Notes under the pieces: model-generated
The model's database searches: none
Seen by the model: only the letters and a program-made list of their open reading frames with translations
Told to the model about the DNA's origin: nothing
Position numbers and translations under genes: made by a program
In this document: piece by piece, positions 1 through 8,994 of the stretch
How the letters are laid out: each line of letters opens with the position of its first letter
Position numbering within the stretch: the stretch's first letter is position 1
Assembly: GCF_000248055.1 (NCBI RefSeq)
Contig: NZ_BAFC01000112.1
Coordinates: 36,804-100,803 of the forward strand
Length of the DNA stretch: 64,000 bases
Direction of reading: 5' to 3'
Source: Gordonia sputi NBRC 100414
GTDB taxonomy: Bacteria > Actinomycetota > Actinomycetes > Mycobacteriales > Mycobacteriaceae

Positions 1-1012
1 CCGCCTTGCGCAGACCCGCGTCGAGGCCGGACTGGGCGGCATCTTGAGCTTCGGGCAGGTCGTCGTCACGTTGGCCATCGCGATCGTGGGCGTCTGGCAG
101 GTACGCCAGGGCCAGCTCAGCGTCGGCGGGCTGCTGGCCCTCACCGGCTATCTCGGGATGCTCTATCCCAAGATGCAGGAGCTGGCCGACATCCGGATCG
201 CCATCGCGTCCGCGGTGATCAGCGCCGAGCGTGTTGCCGAGGTCCTCGACGTCGCACCCGTCGAACGCGTCGAACTCGCTGACATCCCCGCGACCGTTCG
301 ATCACCACTACGCCCGACGACGCCGGTCGGCATCGCGCTGCGCGACGTCACCCTGGCGCGCGAGCACCAGACGGTCCTCGACGCCATTGACCTCGACCTC
401 GCGCCGGGGACCATCACCGCACTGATCGGACCGAGCGGCGTCGGAAAGTCGACGCTGGCGTCGCTGCTGTGCCGATTCGAACATCCCGACTCCGGGAACC
501 TGACCATCGGCGACGTCGATTACGACGACCTGACCGGCCGCTGGATTCGCGATCACATCACGTTGCTTCCCCAGCAGCCGATCATCAAGGGCGCCAGCAT
601 CTCCGACAACATCGCCTACGGCCGGCCGGCCGCGACTCGCGAAGAAATCATCGCCGCCGCGGTGGCCGCCGACGCCGACGAGTTCATCCGCAGATTGCCC
701 GACGGCTACGACGCCCGGCTCGACGACGGCGGCCTCACGCTCTCCGGTGGTCAACGGCAACGTATCGCGATCGCCCGTGCGATGCTCCGGAACACTCCGG
801 CGCTCATCCTCGACGAACCGACGTCGGGTCTCGACGCCGCGACCACGAGCCGAATCCTCGACCCCCTCCGGCGGCTTGCCGACGGGCGCACCACGCTGCT
901 CATCACGCACGACACTCGGGTCACCGCGATCGCCGACCGCATCATCGAACTCCGCGACGGGCATCTCTACGACCTGAGCCGGTGGATGGAACCGGAGAAC
1001 GCTCCGGCGTGA
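1..1012 (+). CDS. ABC transporter, fused permease/ATP-binding protein (5' end missing)
   Basis: The reading frame is open from the window edge (first full codon at position 2), so the TTG at 44 is not the true start and most of the membrane domain lies outside. What remains is the last transmembrane part, then a complete nucleotide-binding domain: Walker A GPSGVGKST, signature LSGGQRQRIAIARAM, Walker B ALILDEPTSGLD and an H-loop histidine in LLITHD. This order is that of type I ABC exporters, which work as dimers in the inner membrane and pump lipids, peptides or drugs. The substrate cannot be told. The stop is followed by a roughly 120-bp gap before a PadR regulator on the same strand, so that regulator may control exporter-related functions, although its operator sits downstream of this gene. 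Confidence 0.9.
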   Translation, partial: RLAQTRVEAGLGGILSFGQVVVTLAIAIVGVWQVRQGQLSVGGLLALTGYLGMLYPKMQELADIRIAIASAVISAERVAEVLDVAPVERVELADIPATVRSPLRPTTPVGIALRDVTLAREHQTVLDAIDLDLAPGTITALIGPSGVGKSTLASLLCRFEHPDSGNLTIGDVDYDDLTGRWIRDHITLLPQQPIIKGASISDNIAYGRPAATREEIIAAAVAADADEFIRRLPDGYDARLDDGGLTLSGGQRQRIAIARAMLRNTPALILDEPTSGLDAATTSRILDPLRRLADGRTTLLITHDTRVTAIADRIIELRDGHLYDLSRWMEPENAPA

Positions 1013-1068
1013 CGCGATAGTGCACACGCATCCGACCTGTATGTACGCGGGAAATACACTCGGCCGGT

Positions 1069-1105
1069 TATGCAACAAGAACCCTATGCACACTATTGCA
1101 TAGTG
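1069..1105. promoter_or_regulatory. Overlapping dyads, candidate PadR operator
   Basis: TATGCA occurs at 1069-1074 and 1085-1090, and TGCATA at 1097-1102, giving a 6-6-6 inverted repeat (TATGCA, 6 nt, TGCATA). A second dyad, CACTAT-TGC-ATAGTG at 1091-1105, overlaps it. Both lie 27-60 bp before the PadR start at 1132. PadR proteins usually bind such AT-richer palindromes and repress their own gene. Autoregulation is inferred. Confidence 0.5.
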
Positions 1106-1131
1106 CGTAGGTGCATTGGTACGGTCGAGTC

Positions 1132-1716
1132 GTGGCACTCGAACACGCGATCATGGTGTCGCTCTCCGAACGCCCGGGCACCGGCTACGAGATCGGCAGG
1201 CAATTCGACCGGTCGATCGGCTACTTCTGGTCGGCGACGCACCAGCAGATCTATCGCACACTGGGCAAGCTCCACGCCGAGGGCATGGTGAGCTTCGAAC
1301 CCGTCGCCCAGGAGGGCAGACCGGACAAGAAGGTCTACACACTCTCCGACGCGGGCCGTCAGGCACTGCGCGAGTGGGTTTCGTCGCCGACGCCCATGCA
1401 ACAACTCCGCGACGACCTCGGACTCAAGATCCGAGCAGCAGAGCACGCCGACCTCACCGACGTCATCGACGAACTCCGCAGGCACCGCGCCGAACACCTT
1501 GCGCGACTGCACCTTTACCAGTCGTTCGAGAAGGACGACTACCCCGACCCGCAGGCACTGACCGGCCGCCGCCTCCATCAGTACCTGGTACTCCGCGGCG
1601 GCGTACGCATCGAAGAAGGCTTTGTCGGTTGGTGCGACGAAGTCATCACCGCGCTCGACGCCGAGCAGCGTCGAACATCCACCGCGTCGACGCCATCCGT
1701 CGGCAACGAGTCCTGA
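1132..1716 (+). CDS. PadR family transcriptional regulator
   Basis: A 194-residue protein with an N-terminal winged helix (residues about 1-85, starting ALEHAIMVSLSERPGTGYEI, with wing and recognition segments around HQQIYRTLGKLHAEGMV) and a C-terminal helical dimerisation region, as in PadR subfamily 2. GTG 1132 is chosen because homologous PadR proteins begin at ALEHAIM; an in-frame upstream start at 1111 would add seven residues inside the putative operator region. The dienoyl-CoA reductase gene begins 41 bp downstream on the same strand, so the two are probably co-transcribed and the regulator may control that enzyme or the exporter upstream. The ligand is unknown. Confidence 0.85.
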   Translation: MALEHAIMVSLSERPGTGYEIGRQFDRSIGYFWSATHQQIYRTLGKLHAEGMVSFEPVAQEGRPDKKVYTLSDAGRQALREWVSSPTPMQQLRDDLGLKIRAAEHADLTDVIDELRRHRAEHLARLHLYQSFEKDDYPDPQALTGRRLHQYLVLRGGVRIEEGFVGWCDEVITALDAEQRRTSTASTPSVGNES

Positions 1717-1757
1717 CCACCAACCCACCCCATCCCCGACGACCCAGGAGAACGCAG

Positions 1758-3836
1758 ATGTCAGCCCCATCCGCGAATACCAGCTCGAGCCAACCGAATC
1801 CGTATTATCCGCGTCTGTTCGAGCCCCTCACCGTCGGCGGGATGACGTTGCGCAATCGCATCGTCATGGGGTCGATGCACACCGGCCTCGAAGACCGCGT
1901 GTGGGACACCGACAAGCTGGGCGCCTACTACGCCGAGCGCGCACGCGGCGGTGCCGGCCTGATCATCACGGGCGGCTTCGCGGTCAGTCGCACCGGCCAG
2001 CTCCTGCCTTTCGCGGGCAAGATGACCAACGTGCTCGACGCCAAGCGGCATCAGCGCGTCACCCGCGCGGTGCACGACGCGGGCGGCAAGATTGCCATGC
2101 AACTCCTCCAGGCGGGCCGCTACGGCTACACGCCACTGAAAGTTGCTCCGGGAAGCGAGAATTCGCCCATCCACCCCTTCAAGAACCTGCCGATGCCCGA
2201 GTCGGTCATCCGGCACGTGATCCGCTCGTACGGGCAAGCCGCGAAGCTGGCGCGTCAGGCCGGCTATGACGCCGTCGAGATCATGGGCGGCGAGGGCTAC
2301 CTGGTCAACCAGTTCCTGTGCCCGCACACCAACGACCGCACCGACAAGTGGGGCGGCTCCACCGAGAACCGGCAGCGCTTTCTGGTGGAGGTGATCACCG
2401 AGATCCGACGCCGCGTCCCCCGCGACTTCCCGGTCATCCTTCGGCAGTCGATCGCCGACTTCGTCAAGGGCGGACAGACCTGGGACGAGATCGCCCTCAT
2501 GGCGCGCAAGGCCGAGGCGCTCGGCGTCGACGCCATCAACACCGACATCGGATGGCACGAAGCCGGCGTGCCGACCATCGTCACCTCGGTGCCACGCGCG
2601 GCGTTCGTCAAGTTCACCGAACGACTGCGCGACGAGGTCTCGATCCCGCTCATCGCGAGCAACCGCATCAACACCCCGGAGGTGGCGGAGGAGATCCTCG
2701 ACCGCGGCCGCGTCGACGCGGTGTCGATGGCTCGCCCGCTCCTGTCCGATCCCGAATTCCCGGTGAAGGCCATGACCGGTCGCGCCGACGAGATCAACAC
2801 CTGCATCGGCTGCAACCAGGCATGCCTCGACCACGCGTTCGTCGGGAAGAAGGTGTCGTGCCTGCTCAATCCGCGTGCCGGACGGGAAACCACGCTGACC
2901 CTCGGCGCGACGCGTCGGGCACGCAAGGTCGCCGTGATCGGCGCCGGACCGGCCGGACTGTCGGCCGCGGTCACCGCCGCACAACGCGGCCACCGGGTCG
3001 AGCTCTTCGAGGCCGGTCCGACGATCGGCGGCCAATTCTCCATCGCCGCAAGGATTCCCGGTAAAGAGGAGTTCGCCGAGACGCTGCGCTACTACACCCG
3101 GCAGCTCGAGCTCAACAACGTCCGCGTCCATCTCGAACAGCGCGTCGACGCCGAGCACATCATCGCCGAGGGCTTCGACGAGGTGATCGTCGCCACCGGC
3201 GTCACCCCACGCATACCCGACATCCCCGGTGTCGATCACCCGATGGTCATGTCGTACGCCGAGGCAGTGCTCGGCCACCGCGAGATCGGCAAGCGTGTCG
3301 CGGTGATCGGCGCGGGCGGCATCGGTTTCGACATCACCGAATTCCTCACCGTCGACGACTCACCCTCCCTCAACCTCAAGGAATGGGAACAGGAATGGGG
3401 AGTCAGCGAAGACCTCGACGTTCCCGGCTTCCTCACCACGCCCCGACCGCTTCCGGTAACCCGCGAGGTCTTCCTGGTGCAACGCAAGCGCGGCAAGCAG
3501 GGCAAGACACTCGGCAAGACCACCGGGTGGGCACATCGGGCGAGTGTGAAAATGAAAGGCGTAGAACAGATCTCGGGTGCAACCTACGACAAGATCGACG
3601 ACGCCGGACTTCACCTGAGTTTTCACGACGACGACGGCTCGGTCCGTGAGACGCGCCTCCTCGAGGTCGACAACGTGGTCATCTGCGCGGGACAGGAGTC
3701 CGTCCGCGACCTCGTCGACCCGCTGACCGTGGCGGGCATCCGAACGCACGTCATCGGTGGCGCCGACCTGGCCGCCGAGCTCGACGCCAAGCGCGCGATC
3801 CGTCAGGGCACTGAGGTCGCAGCGGGTATCGAGTAA
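1758..3836 (+). CDS. fadH: NADPH-dependent 2,4-dienoyl-CoA reductase-like FMN/FAD/4Fe-4S enzyme
   Basis: A 692-residue protein with the layout of the old-yellow-enzyme/FadH family. The N-terminal FMN TIM barrel (residues about 15-350) begins PRLFEPLTVGGMTLRNRIVMG. A cysteine cluster CIGCNQAC plus a later Cys binds a 4Fe-4S centre (about 350-375). An FAD Rossmann motif AVIGAGPAGLSAA (about 393) and a second nucleotide motif AVIGAGGIGFD (about 515) follow. FadH reduces 2,4-dienoyl-CoA esters during beta-oxidation of unsaturated fatty acids. ATG 1758 has a good Shine-Dalgarno (CAGGAG) and matches the usual length; the open frame extends upstream to 1116 only as noncoding overlap with padR. The exact substrate is inferred, since related trimethylamine dehydrogenase-like enzymes share the layout. 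Confidence 0.85.
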   Translation: MSAPSANTSSSQPNPYYPRLFEPLTVGGMTLRNRIVMGSMHTGLEDRVWDTDKLGAYYAERARGGAGLIITGGFAVSRTGQLLPFAGKMTNVLDAKRHQRVTRAVHDAGGKIAMQLLQAGRYGYTPLKVAPGSENSPIHPFKNLPMPESVIRHVIRSYGQAAKLARQAGYDAVEIMGGEGYLVNQFLCPHTNDRTDKWGGSTENRQRFLVEVITEIRRRVPRDFPVILRQSIADFVKGGQTWDEIALMARKAEALGVDAINTDIGWHEAGVPTIVTSVPRAAFVKFTERLRDEVSIPLIASNRINTPEVAEEILDRGRVDAVSMARPLLSDPEFPVKAMTGRADEINTCIGCNQACLDHAFVGKKVSCLLNPRAGRETTLTLGATRRARKVAVIGAGPAGLSAAVTAAQRGHRVELFEAGPTIGGQFSIAARIPGKEEFAETLRYYTRQLELNNVRVHLEQRVDAEHIIAEGFDEVIVATGVTPRIPDIPGVDHPMVMSYAEAVLGHREIGKRVAVIGAGGIGFDITEFLTVDDSPSLNLKEWEQEWGVSEDLDVPGFLTTPRPLPVTREVFLVQRKRGKQGKTLGKTTGWAHRASVKMKGVEQISGATYDKIDDAGLHLSFHDDDGSVRETRLLEVDNVVICAGQESVRDLVDPLTVAGIRTHVIGGADLAAELDAKRAIRQGTEVAAGIE

Positions 3837-3936
3837 ACCGCTACCAATCGATCGACACCCAGACCGATTCGACGTACGTGCAGCCGCAAAACTGAGAAGC
3901 TGTGTGGGTCGCACGTCCGTCGATCGAAGGAGTGGC

Positions 3937-4446
3937 ATGGCGTCTCCGTTTGCCGAGCGGCGTTGGGGCTCGACGTCGAGTCCACTGCGCGGCCCGATGA
4001 CCGCTCTCGCGAAGACGAGCGTCGGCTCGTGGGTGGTGCGTCGATCGGCCGGTGTCGACCGGCGTGTCCTGCATGCCTCGAAGGGGCGGTTCACCGTACT
4101 GGGGCCGATCGGGGCTCCCACGCTGCTGTTGACGACCACCGGCGCAAAGTCCGGGCTGTCGCGGACATCGCCGCTGCTCTACGCCCGCGAGGGCGACGAC
4201 ATCTTCGTCGTCGGGTCCAATTTCGGCCAGGAACGCCATCCCGCCTGGACGGCCAATCTCCTCGCCAACCCCGCCTGCACGGTCAACACGGCAGGCGTCG
4301 AGGTCGACGCCGTCGCGACGCTTCTCGACGGCCCCGAGCGCGAGCGGATCTACCGCCTCTTCGAGAGCGACGTCACCGACGTGTACTCGGTCTACCGCGA
4401 TCGCACCGATCGCGAGATCAGGGTGTTCCGGCTCTCGGCGAGCTGA
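3937..4446 (+). CDS. Deazaflavin (F420)-dependent nitroreductase-family protein
   Basis: A 169-residue protein of the split-barrel DUF385/Ddn family, recognisable by TLLLTTTGAKSG, SRTSPLLYAREGDDIFVV and HPAWTANLLANP. Mycobacterial members use cofactor F420H2 to reduce quinones or nitro compounds, or bind lipids. Start ATG 3937 is supported by GAAGGAG at 3926-3932; an in-frame GTG at 3757 lies inside fadH and is rejected. The gene stands about 100 bp after fadH and 60 bp before cmrA, in the same direction. The physiological substrate is unknown. Confidence 0.8.
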   Translation: MASPFAERRWGSTSSPLRGPMTALAKTSVGSWVVRRSAGVDRRVLHASKGRFTVLGPIGAPTLLLTTTGAKSGLSRTSPLLYAREGDDIFVVGSNFGQERHPAWTANLLANPACTVNTAGVEVDAVATLLDGPERERIYRLFESDVTDVYSVYRDRTDREIRVFRLSAS

Positions 4447-4496
4447 CCAGCGCACAGCCACGCGACCGGTTCGCGATCGAGCCACGCCGGCGGCGC

Positions 4497-4502
4497 TACC
4501 AT
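4497..4502 (+). promoter_or_regulatory. -10 element for leaderless cmrA transcript
   Basis: TACCAT fits the mycobacterial TANNNT -10 and ends 7 nt before ATG 4510, so the mRNA would start at or beside the start codon. It also overlaps an alternative ATG at 4501, which argues that 4510 is the real start. Confidence 0.5.
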
Positions 4503-4509
4503 GACCGCC

Positions 4510-5319
4510 ATGCCCATTGCGTCTCCCGTCGTGTCCGCACGCGCCGTCGTCACCGGCGCGTCCTCCGGAATCGGAATGGAACTCGCCCGCGAACTCGCCA
4601 GTCGCGGGCACTCACTGATCGTCGTGGCGCGTCGCGGGGACATCCTCGAAGAGCTCGCAGTCGAGCTGCGCACGCAACACGACGTGCAGGTCGAGGTACG
4701 ACCGAGCGACCTGTCGGATCCGACTGCCGTCGAGATCCTCTCCGCAGAACTCGCCCAGCGTGAGGTCTCGGTGCTCTGCAACAACGCGGGCATCGCCACG
4801 TTCGGTCCGGTCGCCGAGCTCGATGCCGACTACGAGCGCGCCCAGGTCCGGCTCAACGTCAACGCCGTGCATGACCTGACCCTCGCGGTGCTCCCCCAGA
4901 TGGTTGCTCGCGGCTCGGGCGGCATCCTCATGGTCGGTTCGGCAGCTGGCAACATGCCGATCCCCAACAACGCCACCTACGCGGCGTCGAAAGCCTTCGT
5001 GAACACTTTCAGCGAGTCGCTGCGTGGCGAGGTCGGCGGTTCGGGTGTCCACGTCACCCTGCTCGCGCCAGGACCTGTCCGTACTCAGACACCGGACCCC
5101 GAGGACGCGTCGATCGTCGACAAGATGGTGCCCGGCTTTCTGTGGCACGACAGCGCGGAGGTAGCCAAGATGAGCCTGGATGCGTTGGAGCACAACAAGA
5201 TGCGCGTTGTGCCCGGAACGCTGTCGAAGGCAATGTCGGTCGCGGGCGGCTACAGTCCGCGGGCGCTCGTCGCTCCCATCGTCGGCACGTTCTACAAGCG
5301 ACTCGGGCCAGAGTCCTAG
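4510..5319 (+). CDS. cmrA: Short-chain dehydrogenase, mycolate reductase CmrA
   Basis: A 269-residue SDR with cofactor motif TGASSGIG, NNAG, a catalytic serine region (MVGSAAGNM) and the YAASK catalytic Tyr-Lys. CmrA reduces the 3-oxo group of newly condensed mycolic acid, the last step of mycolate maturation at the inner face of the membrane. The call rests on family features and on close recalled similarity to M. tuberculosis Rv2509, including the N-terminal MPI start, the PIPNNATYAASKAFVNTF region and the C-terminal IVGTFYKRLG. As in M. tuberculosis, a HerA-like gene and orn lie nearby. ATG 4510 is preferred over ATG 4501 because of that alignment and the -10 position. Peptide deformylase follows after 7 bp. 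Confidence 0.85.
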   Translation: MPIASPVVSARAVVTGASSGIGMELARELASRGHSLIVVARRGDILEELAVELRTQHDVQVEVRPSDLSDPTAVEILSAELAQREVSVLCNNAGIATFGPVAELDADYERAQVRLNVNAVHDLTLAVLPQMVARGSGGILMVGSAAGNMPIPNNATYAASKAFVNTFSESLRGEVGGSGVHVTLLAPGPVRTQTPDPEDASIVDKMVPGFLWHDSAEVAKMSLDALEHNKMRVVPGTLSKAMSVAGGYSPRALVAPIVGTFYKRLGPES

Positions 5320-5326
5320 GAACCCG

Positions 5327-5902
5327 ATGCCACTCGAAGAATTACTCCGCATCGGTACGCCGCGCCCGATCGTGCGGTGGGGCGACCCTGTCCTGCATAC
5401 GCCTGCCCGTCCGGTGACCGACTTCGACGACCAGCTGCAGCATCTGATCGCCGACATGTTCGCCACCAATACCGCGGCACCGGGTGCGGGTCTTGCCGCG
5501 GCCCAGATCGGCGTCGACCTCGCGGTATTCGTGTACGACTGCGGCGACGAGACAGGCAGGCGACGTACGGGCGTGATCTGCAATCCCGAGCTCGAACTCC
5601 CCGAGGGCCGCGACAGGGAACTCGCGACGCTGGGCGAGGGATGTCTTTCGCTGCCGGGTGCCCATGAGGATCTCGCCCGTCCGAAGGTCGCGACGTGTCG
5701 AGGCGTCGACCAATTCGGCCAACCGGTCACCGTGACAGCGGGCGGGATACTCGGCCGCTGTCTACAGCACGAGACCGACCACACGCGCGGCATGGTGTTC
5801 GGCGATCGCTTGACCGCCAAGGCTCGCAAACGACTCTTCCGCGACGCCGATGAGGTTGCCGATCGGTACCCCGACGATTGGCCCGTGTCGCCAATGGTGT
5901 GA
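5327..5902 (+). CDS. def: Peptide deformylase
   Basis: A 191-residue zinc (or iron) hydrolase that removes the formyl group from the N-terminal methionine of nascent proteins at the ribosome exit. All three family motifs are present: GAGLAAAQIG, EGCLSLPG (metal-binding Cys) and HETDH (two metal-binding His and the catalytic Glu). ATG 5327 lies 7 bp after the cmrA stop, so the two genes are probably co-transcribed. In-frame sequence upstream to 5180 overlaps cmrA and is not part of the gene. Actinobacteria often carry more than one def copy; whether this is the only one cannot be seen here. Confidence 0.93.
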   Translation: MPLEELLRIGTPRPIVRWGDPVLHTPARPVTDFDDQLQHLIADMFATNTAAPGAGLAAAQIGVDLAVFVYDCGDETGRRRTGVICNPELELPEGRDRELATLGEGCLSLPGAHEDLARPKVATCRGVDQFGQPVTVTAGGILGRCLQHETDHTRGMVFGDRLTAKARKRLFRDADEVADRYPDDWPVSPMV

Positions 5903-6032
5903 CCCGGCTCGCGATGACCGGCTCTGCCCTTCACCGGGACAAATCGAGAATCTGATAGTTAGCCAAATCACACAGTGCTAGTTTCTGAGAACTTACTCAC
6001 AGGTAGGTGCTGGCTCGTTCTCAGGAGGTCTC

Positions 6033-6683
6033 ATGCGTCGCTTCACCCGTCTACGTCGGACAGTCATCACGGCCGCAACGCTATCCGCAACTGCCGCAGC
6101 CGTTTTCGCCACTTCCGTACACGCGGAGGCGGCCCCTTCGCTCTACATCAACCACAAGCACACCACGGTGACCACTCACCTCAAGAATCTCGGCGTCGAC
6201 GTGGTCTTCACAACCACAGAGCGGACGAAGGCCGAGTCGATGCCACCGTTCGCACTGGAATCCACGATCCAGTCGGCGCAGACACGTGCCGCGTGGAGAC
6301 TGGCCGACCTACGTGTAGCAACGCTGCAAATCAAGATGATTCCCGACGGACCAGCGACCGGAAACGCCACGCCGACGGGCCAGGGACCGATGGACGTCAA
6401 GGTCACTCAGAAGCTCAACATTCAGATCCAGCGGATCGAACCGCTTGGGATCAAGGAGTTCAATCTCGTCGGTGCTCCGTGTACGACAAGCACCCCCGCT
6501 GAACTGGTGCTGACCGGCCAGATCCCCTTCTCCGAGGACGAGGGCACCGATTTCTTCGCACCCCTCACCCTCAAGGGCGACCTGACGATCCCACCGCTGG
6601 CAGGCTGCGGCGCGCTCACACCGCTGCTCAATCCCATCGCATCCGGCCCGGGCAATGCGGTGACGGTCCAACTAGACCTGTAG
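6033..6683 (+). CDS. Secreted protein of unknown function
   Basis: A 216-residue protein with a clear Sec signal peptide: basic MRRFTRLRR, a hydrophobic Ala/Thr stretch, and probable cleavage after VHAEA near residue 33. The mature part is rich in beta-branched residues, has two cysteines (APCTTS and LAGCGAL) that could form a disulfide, and no motif I recognise. AGGAGG stands 6 nt before ATG 6033. The gene is alone between def and a convergent ATPase gene, with a shared hairpin downstream. It looks like a lineage-specific cell-envelope or extracellular protein. Confidence 0.7.
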   Translation: MRRFTRLRRTVITAATLSATAAAVFATSVHAEAAPSLYINHKHTTVTTHLKNLGVDVVFTTTERTKAESMPPFALESTIQSAQTRAAWRLADLRVATLQIKMIPDGPATGNATPTGQGPMDVKVTQKLNIQIQRIEPLGIKEFNLVGAPCTTSTPAELVLTGQIPFSEDEGTDFFAPLTLKGDLTIPPLAGCGALTPLLNPIASGPGNAVTVQLDL

Positions 6684-6691
6684 CACTCAAC

Positions 6692-6732
6692 GGTGCCGGG
6701 CGTCGTCCTCAACGCCGACGACGCCCGGTACC
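6692..6732. terminator. Bidirectional hairpin between convergent genes
   Basis: A 16-bp stem with one mismatch (arms 6692-6707 and 6717-6732) and a 9-nt loop sits between the secreted-protein gene and the convergent ATPase gene, overlapping the last codons of the latter. There is no T run, which is common in high-GC actinobacteria. Confidence 0.6.
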
Positions 6733-8286
6733 GAAGATCGCTCGACTGAACTCGCGGCCCGCCTGGCCGGCAGCGTTGCGCAAGAATCTCTGCATCGGCT
6801 CGCTCGTCAGGATTTCGGTGATCATGCCGGGCTCTTCGGGCACAGGAGCAGGTACAGGTGCCGGGGTCGGCGCAGGCGCCTGCGCGGGCGGCGTCGGTGC
6901 CGGAGCGTCGGGCGACTCACCGGGCGAGAGCATCTTCGCGGCGAGCATTTCGTAGGCCGACTTGTTGTCGATGGCCGTGCCGTAGGTGTGGTAGAGCGGA
7001 CTCGCTTTCGCTGCGGCCGTGATATCTGCTGCCGCAACAGCTTCCATCGACGACCGGGGCGCTCGAATGACCGTCCACGCGACCGGCGTCGGCGCACCTT
7101 TCTCCGACAGCACGGTCACGATCGCCTCGCCGGTCCCGAGTGACGTCAGCGCCTGATCGAGCTTGTAGACGTCCGATACCGGGTAGGTCTTGACTGTCTT
7201 GCTGAGCGCCTTCTGATCGTCGGGGGTGAATGCGCGCAGCGCGTGCTGGACTCGGGCGCCCAATTGGGACAGCACATCGTTGGGAATGTCGGTCGGCAAC
7301 TGCGAACAGAAGAACACGCCGACGCCCTTGGACCGGATCAACTTGACCGTCTGCACCACCTGCGCGATAAAGGCTTTCGACGCGTCGTTGAACAGCAGAT
7401 GCGACTCGTCGAAGATGAAGACCAGCTTGGGTTTGTCGACGTCGCCGACCTCGGGGAGGGACTCGAACAGTTCCGCCAGTATCCACATGAGGAACGTGGA
7501 GAACAGGACCGGATTGGCGGCTTGATCGCCCAACTCGAAGAGAGTGATGATGCCGCGGCCGTCCGGAGCGAGCCGCAGCAGATCCTGCGGATTGAGTTCC
7601 GGCTCACCGAAGAACGTATCGCCGCCTGCCGCTTCGAGATTCGTCAGTGCGCGCAGGATGACTCCGGCGGTCTGCGTCGAAACCCCACCGATCGCCTTGA
7701 GTTCTGGCTTACCCTCATCGCTGGTCAGGTAGGCGATCACCGACCGGATGTCTTTGAGGTCGAGCAGGGCCAGGCCGTTCTTGTCTGCCCAATGGAAGAT
7801 CAGTCCGAGCGTCGATTCCTGGGTGTCGTTGAGCCCCAACACCTTACTGAGCAGAATCGGCCCGAACGCAGTGATCGTCGCACGCACCGGCACCCCGATC
7901 CCCTGCGATCCGAGCGACACGAACTCGACCGGATACGCCGTCGGCGACCAGTCGTCGCCGGTCTGCGCCGCGCGTGCGGTGATTCTGTCGTTGGACACCC
8001 CCTGCCGGCTCAGCCCCGACAGGTCGCCCTTGATGTCGGCCATCACGACCGGAACGCCATTGGCCGACAACTGTTCTGCGATGAGTTGCAAGGTCTTGGT
8101 CTTACCCGTGCCCGTCGCTCCGGCCACCAGCCCGTGACGGTTCATCATCGCCAGCGGGATACGAACCTTGGCCGTCGAGTCGACCTGGCCGTCGACAGAT
8201 ACCGTGCCGAGTTCAAGCGCTGTCGAAGCGAACTGGTAGCCCTGTGCGATCGTCTGGGCGGCCTGGGTGGGATCGGTCACGAACAT
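6709..8286 (-). CDS. HerA-like ATPase (DUF853 / Rv2510c-type)
   Basis: A 525-residue P-loop ATPase of the HerA/FtsK superfamily. Walker A is GATGTGKTKT (about residue 46) and Walker B is KLVFIFDESHLLF (about 280), followed by a sensor-like FFCSQLPTDIP. The C-terminus has a Pro/Ala-rich linker (about 455-490) and a short basic tail ending GTGRRRR. DUF853 proteins are annotated as helicase-like ATPases, but their cellular role is not established. Start ATG 8286 is preceded by GGAAGGA; upstream in-frame sequence to 9012 lies antisense to orn and is rejected. The gene is divergent from orn, as Rv2510c/Rv2511 are in M. tuberculosis. Confidence 0.85.
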   Translation of the reverse strand: MFVTDPTQAAQTIAQGYQFASTALELGTVSVDGQVDSTAKVRIPLAMMNRHGLVAGATGTGKTKTLQLIAEQLSANGVPVVMADIKGDLSGLSRQGVSNDRITARAAQTGDDWSPTAYPVEFVSLGSQGIGVPVRATITAFGPILLSKVLGLNDTQESTLGLIFHWADKNGLALLDLKDIRSVIAYLTSDEGKPELKAIGGVSTQTAGVILRALTNLEAAGGDTFFGEPELNPQDLLRLAPDGRGIITLFELGDQAANPVLFSTFLMWILAELFESLPEVGDVDKPKLVFIFDESHLLFNDASKAFIAQVVQTVKLIRSKGVGVFFCSQLPTDIPNDVLSQLGARVQHALRAFTPDDQKALSKTVKTYPVSDVYKLDQALTSLGTGEAIVTVLSEKGAPTPVAWTVIRAPRSSMEAVAAADITAAAKASPLYHTYGTAIDNKSAYEMLAAKMLSPGESPDAPAPTPPAQAPAPTPAPVPAPVPEEPGMITEILTSEPMQRFLRNAAGQAGREFSRAIFGTGRRRR

Positions 8287-8382
8287 GTCCTTCCGGCGGT
8301 TGGATTGCCCGAGCACGACAGTGGTCACAGCTCTGGCGGGTCGGTGCACTACAGCAAACAATAGCCGCGGATCGTCGCCCGC

Positions 8383-8388
8383 TAAGGT
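8383..8388 (+). promoter_or_regulatory. -10 element for leaderless orn
   Basis: TAAGGT ends 6 nt before GTG 8395. No Shine-Dalgarno is visible, so orn is probably translated from a leaderless mRNA. Confidence 0.5.
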
Positions 8389-8394
8389 TGATGC

Positions 8395-8994
8395 GTGCAG
8401 GACAAACTGGTGTGGATCGATTGCGAAATGACCGGCCTCGATCTCGAGAAGGACAAACTGATCGAGATCGCCGCCCTGGTCACCGACAGTGACCTCAACA
8501 TTCTGGGCGACGGCGTCGACGTGGTCATCCACGCCGACGACGCCGATCTCGACGCGATGCCCGACGTCGTGACCAAAATGCACGCCGACTCGGGACTGAC
8601 CGACGAGGTTCGACGGTCTGCGATCACCGTCCCGGAAGCCGAGGCGATGGTCCTCGACTACATCCGCGCACACGTGACAACGTCGGGTGCGGTCCCCCTC
8701 GCAGGCAACTCGATCGCCACCGACCGAGGTTTCATCGCCCGGGACATGCCAGAACTCGACGCCTACCTGCACTACCGCATGGTTGACGTCAGCTCGATCA
8801 AAGAACTCACTCGACGCTGGTACCCGCGCGTCTACTTCAATCAGCCCGAGAAGGGCCTCGCGCACCGCGCCCTCGCCGACATCCGCGAGTCGATCCGTGA
8901 GCTCCGTTACTACCGAGCTGCGGCCTTTGTTCCCCAGCCCGGCCCCGACGTCGACACCCTCACGACGATCGTCAAAGACCTCGGGCCTGCCTGA
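8395..8994 (+). CDS. orn: Oligoribonuclease
   Basis: A 199-residue DEDDh 3'-5' exonuclease that degrades very short RNAs (including pGpG from cyclic di-GMP turnover) to mononucleotides in the cytoplasm. The first motif [10 protein letters not shown], the SIATDRGF motif and the [11 protein letters not shown] motif with catalytic His and Asp are intact. GTG 8395 directly precedes [10 protein letters not shown], matching the family N-terminus. The gene is followed by tRNA-His, the same neighbour as in M. tuberculosis. Confidence 0.95.
   Translation: MQDKLVWIDCEMTGLDLEKDKLIEIAALVTDSDLNILGDGVDVVIHADDADLDAMPDVVTKMHADSGLTDEVRRSAITVPEAEAMVLDYIRAHVTTSGAVPLAGNSIATDRGFIARDMPELDAYLHYRMVDVSSIKELTRRWYPRVYFNQPEKGLAHRALADIRESIRELRYYRAAAFVPQPGPDVDTLTTIVKDLGPA

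Noticed and set aside
1116..1757. N-terminal extension of the dienoyl-CoA reductase to 906 aa
   Set aside because: The extension overlaps padR in another frame, is Arg/Pro-rich and non-homologous; ATG 1758 has a Shine-Dalgarno and gives family length.
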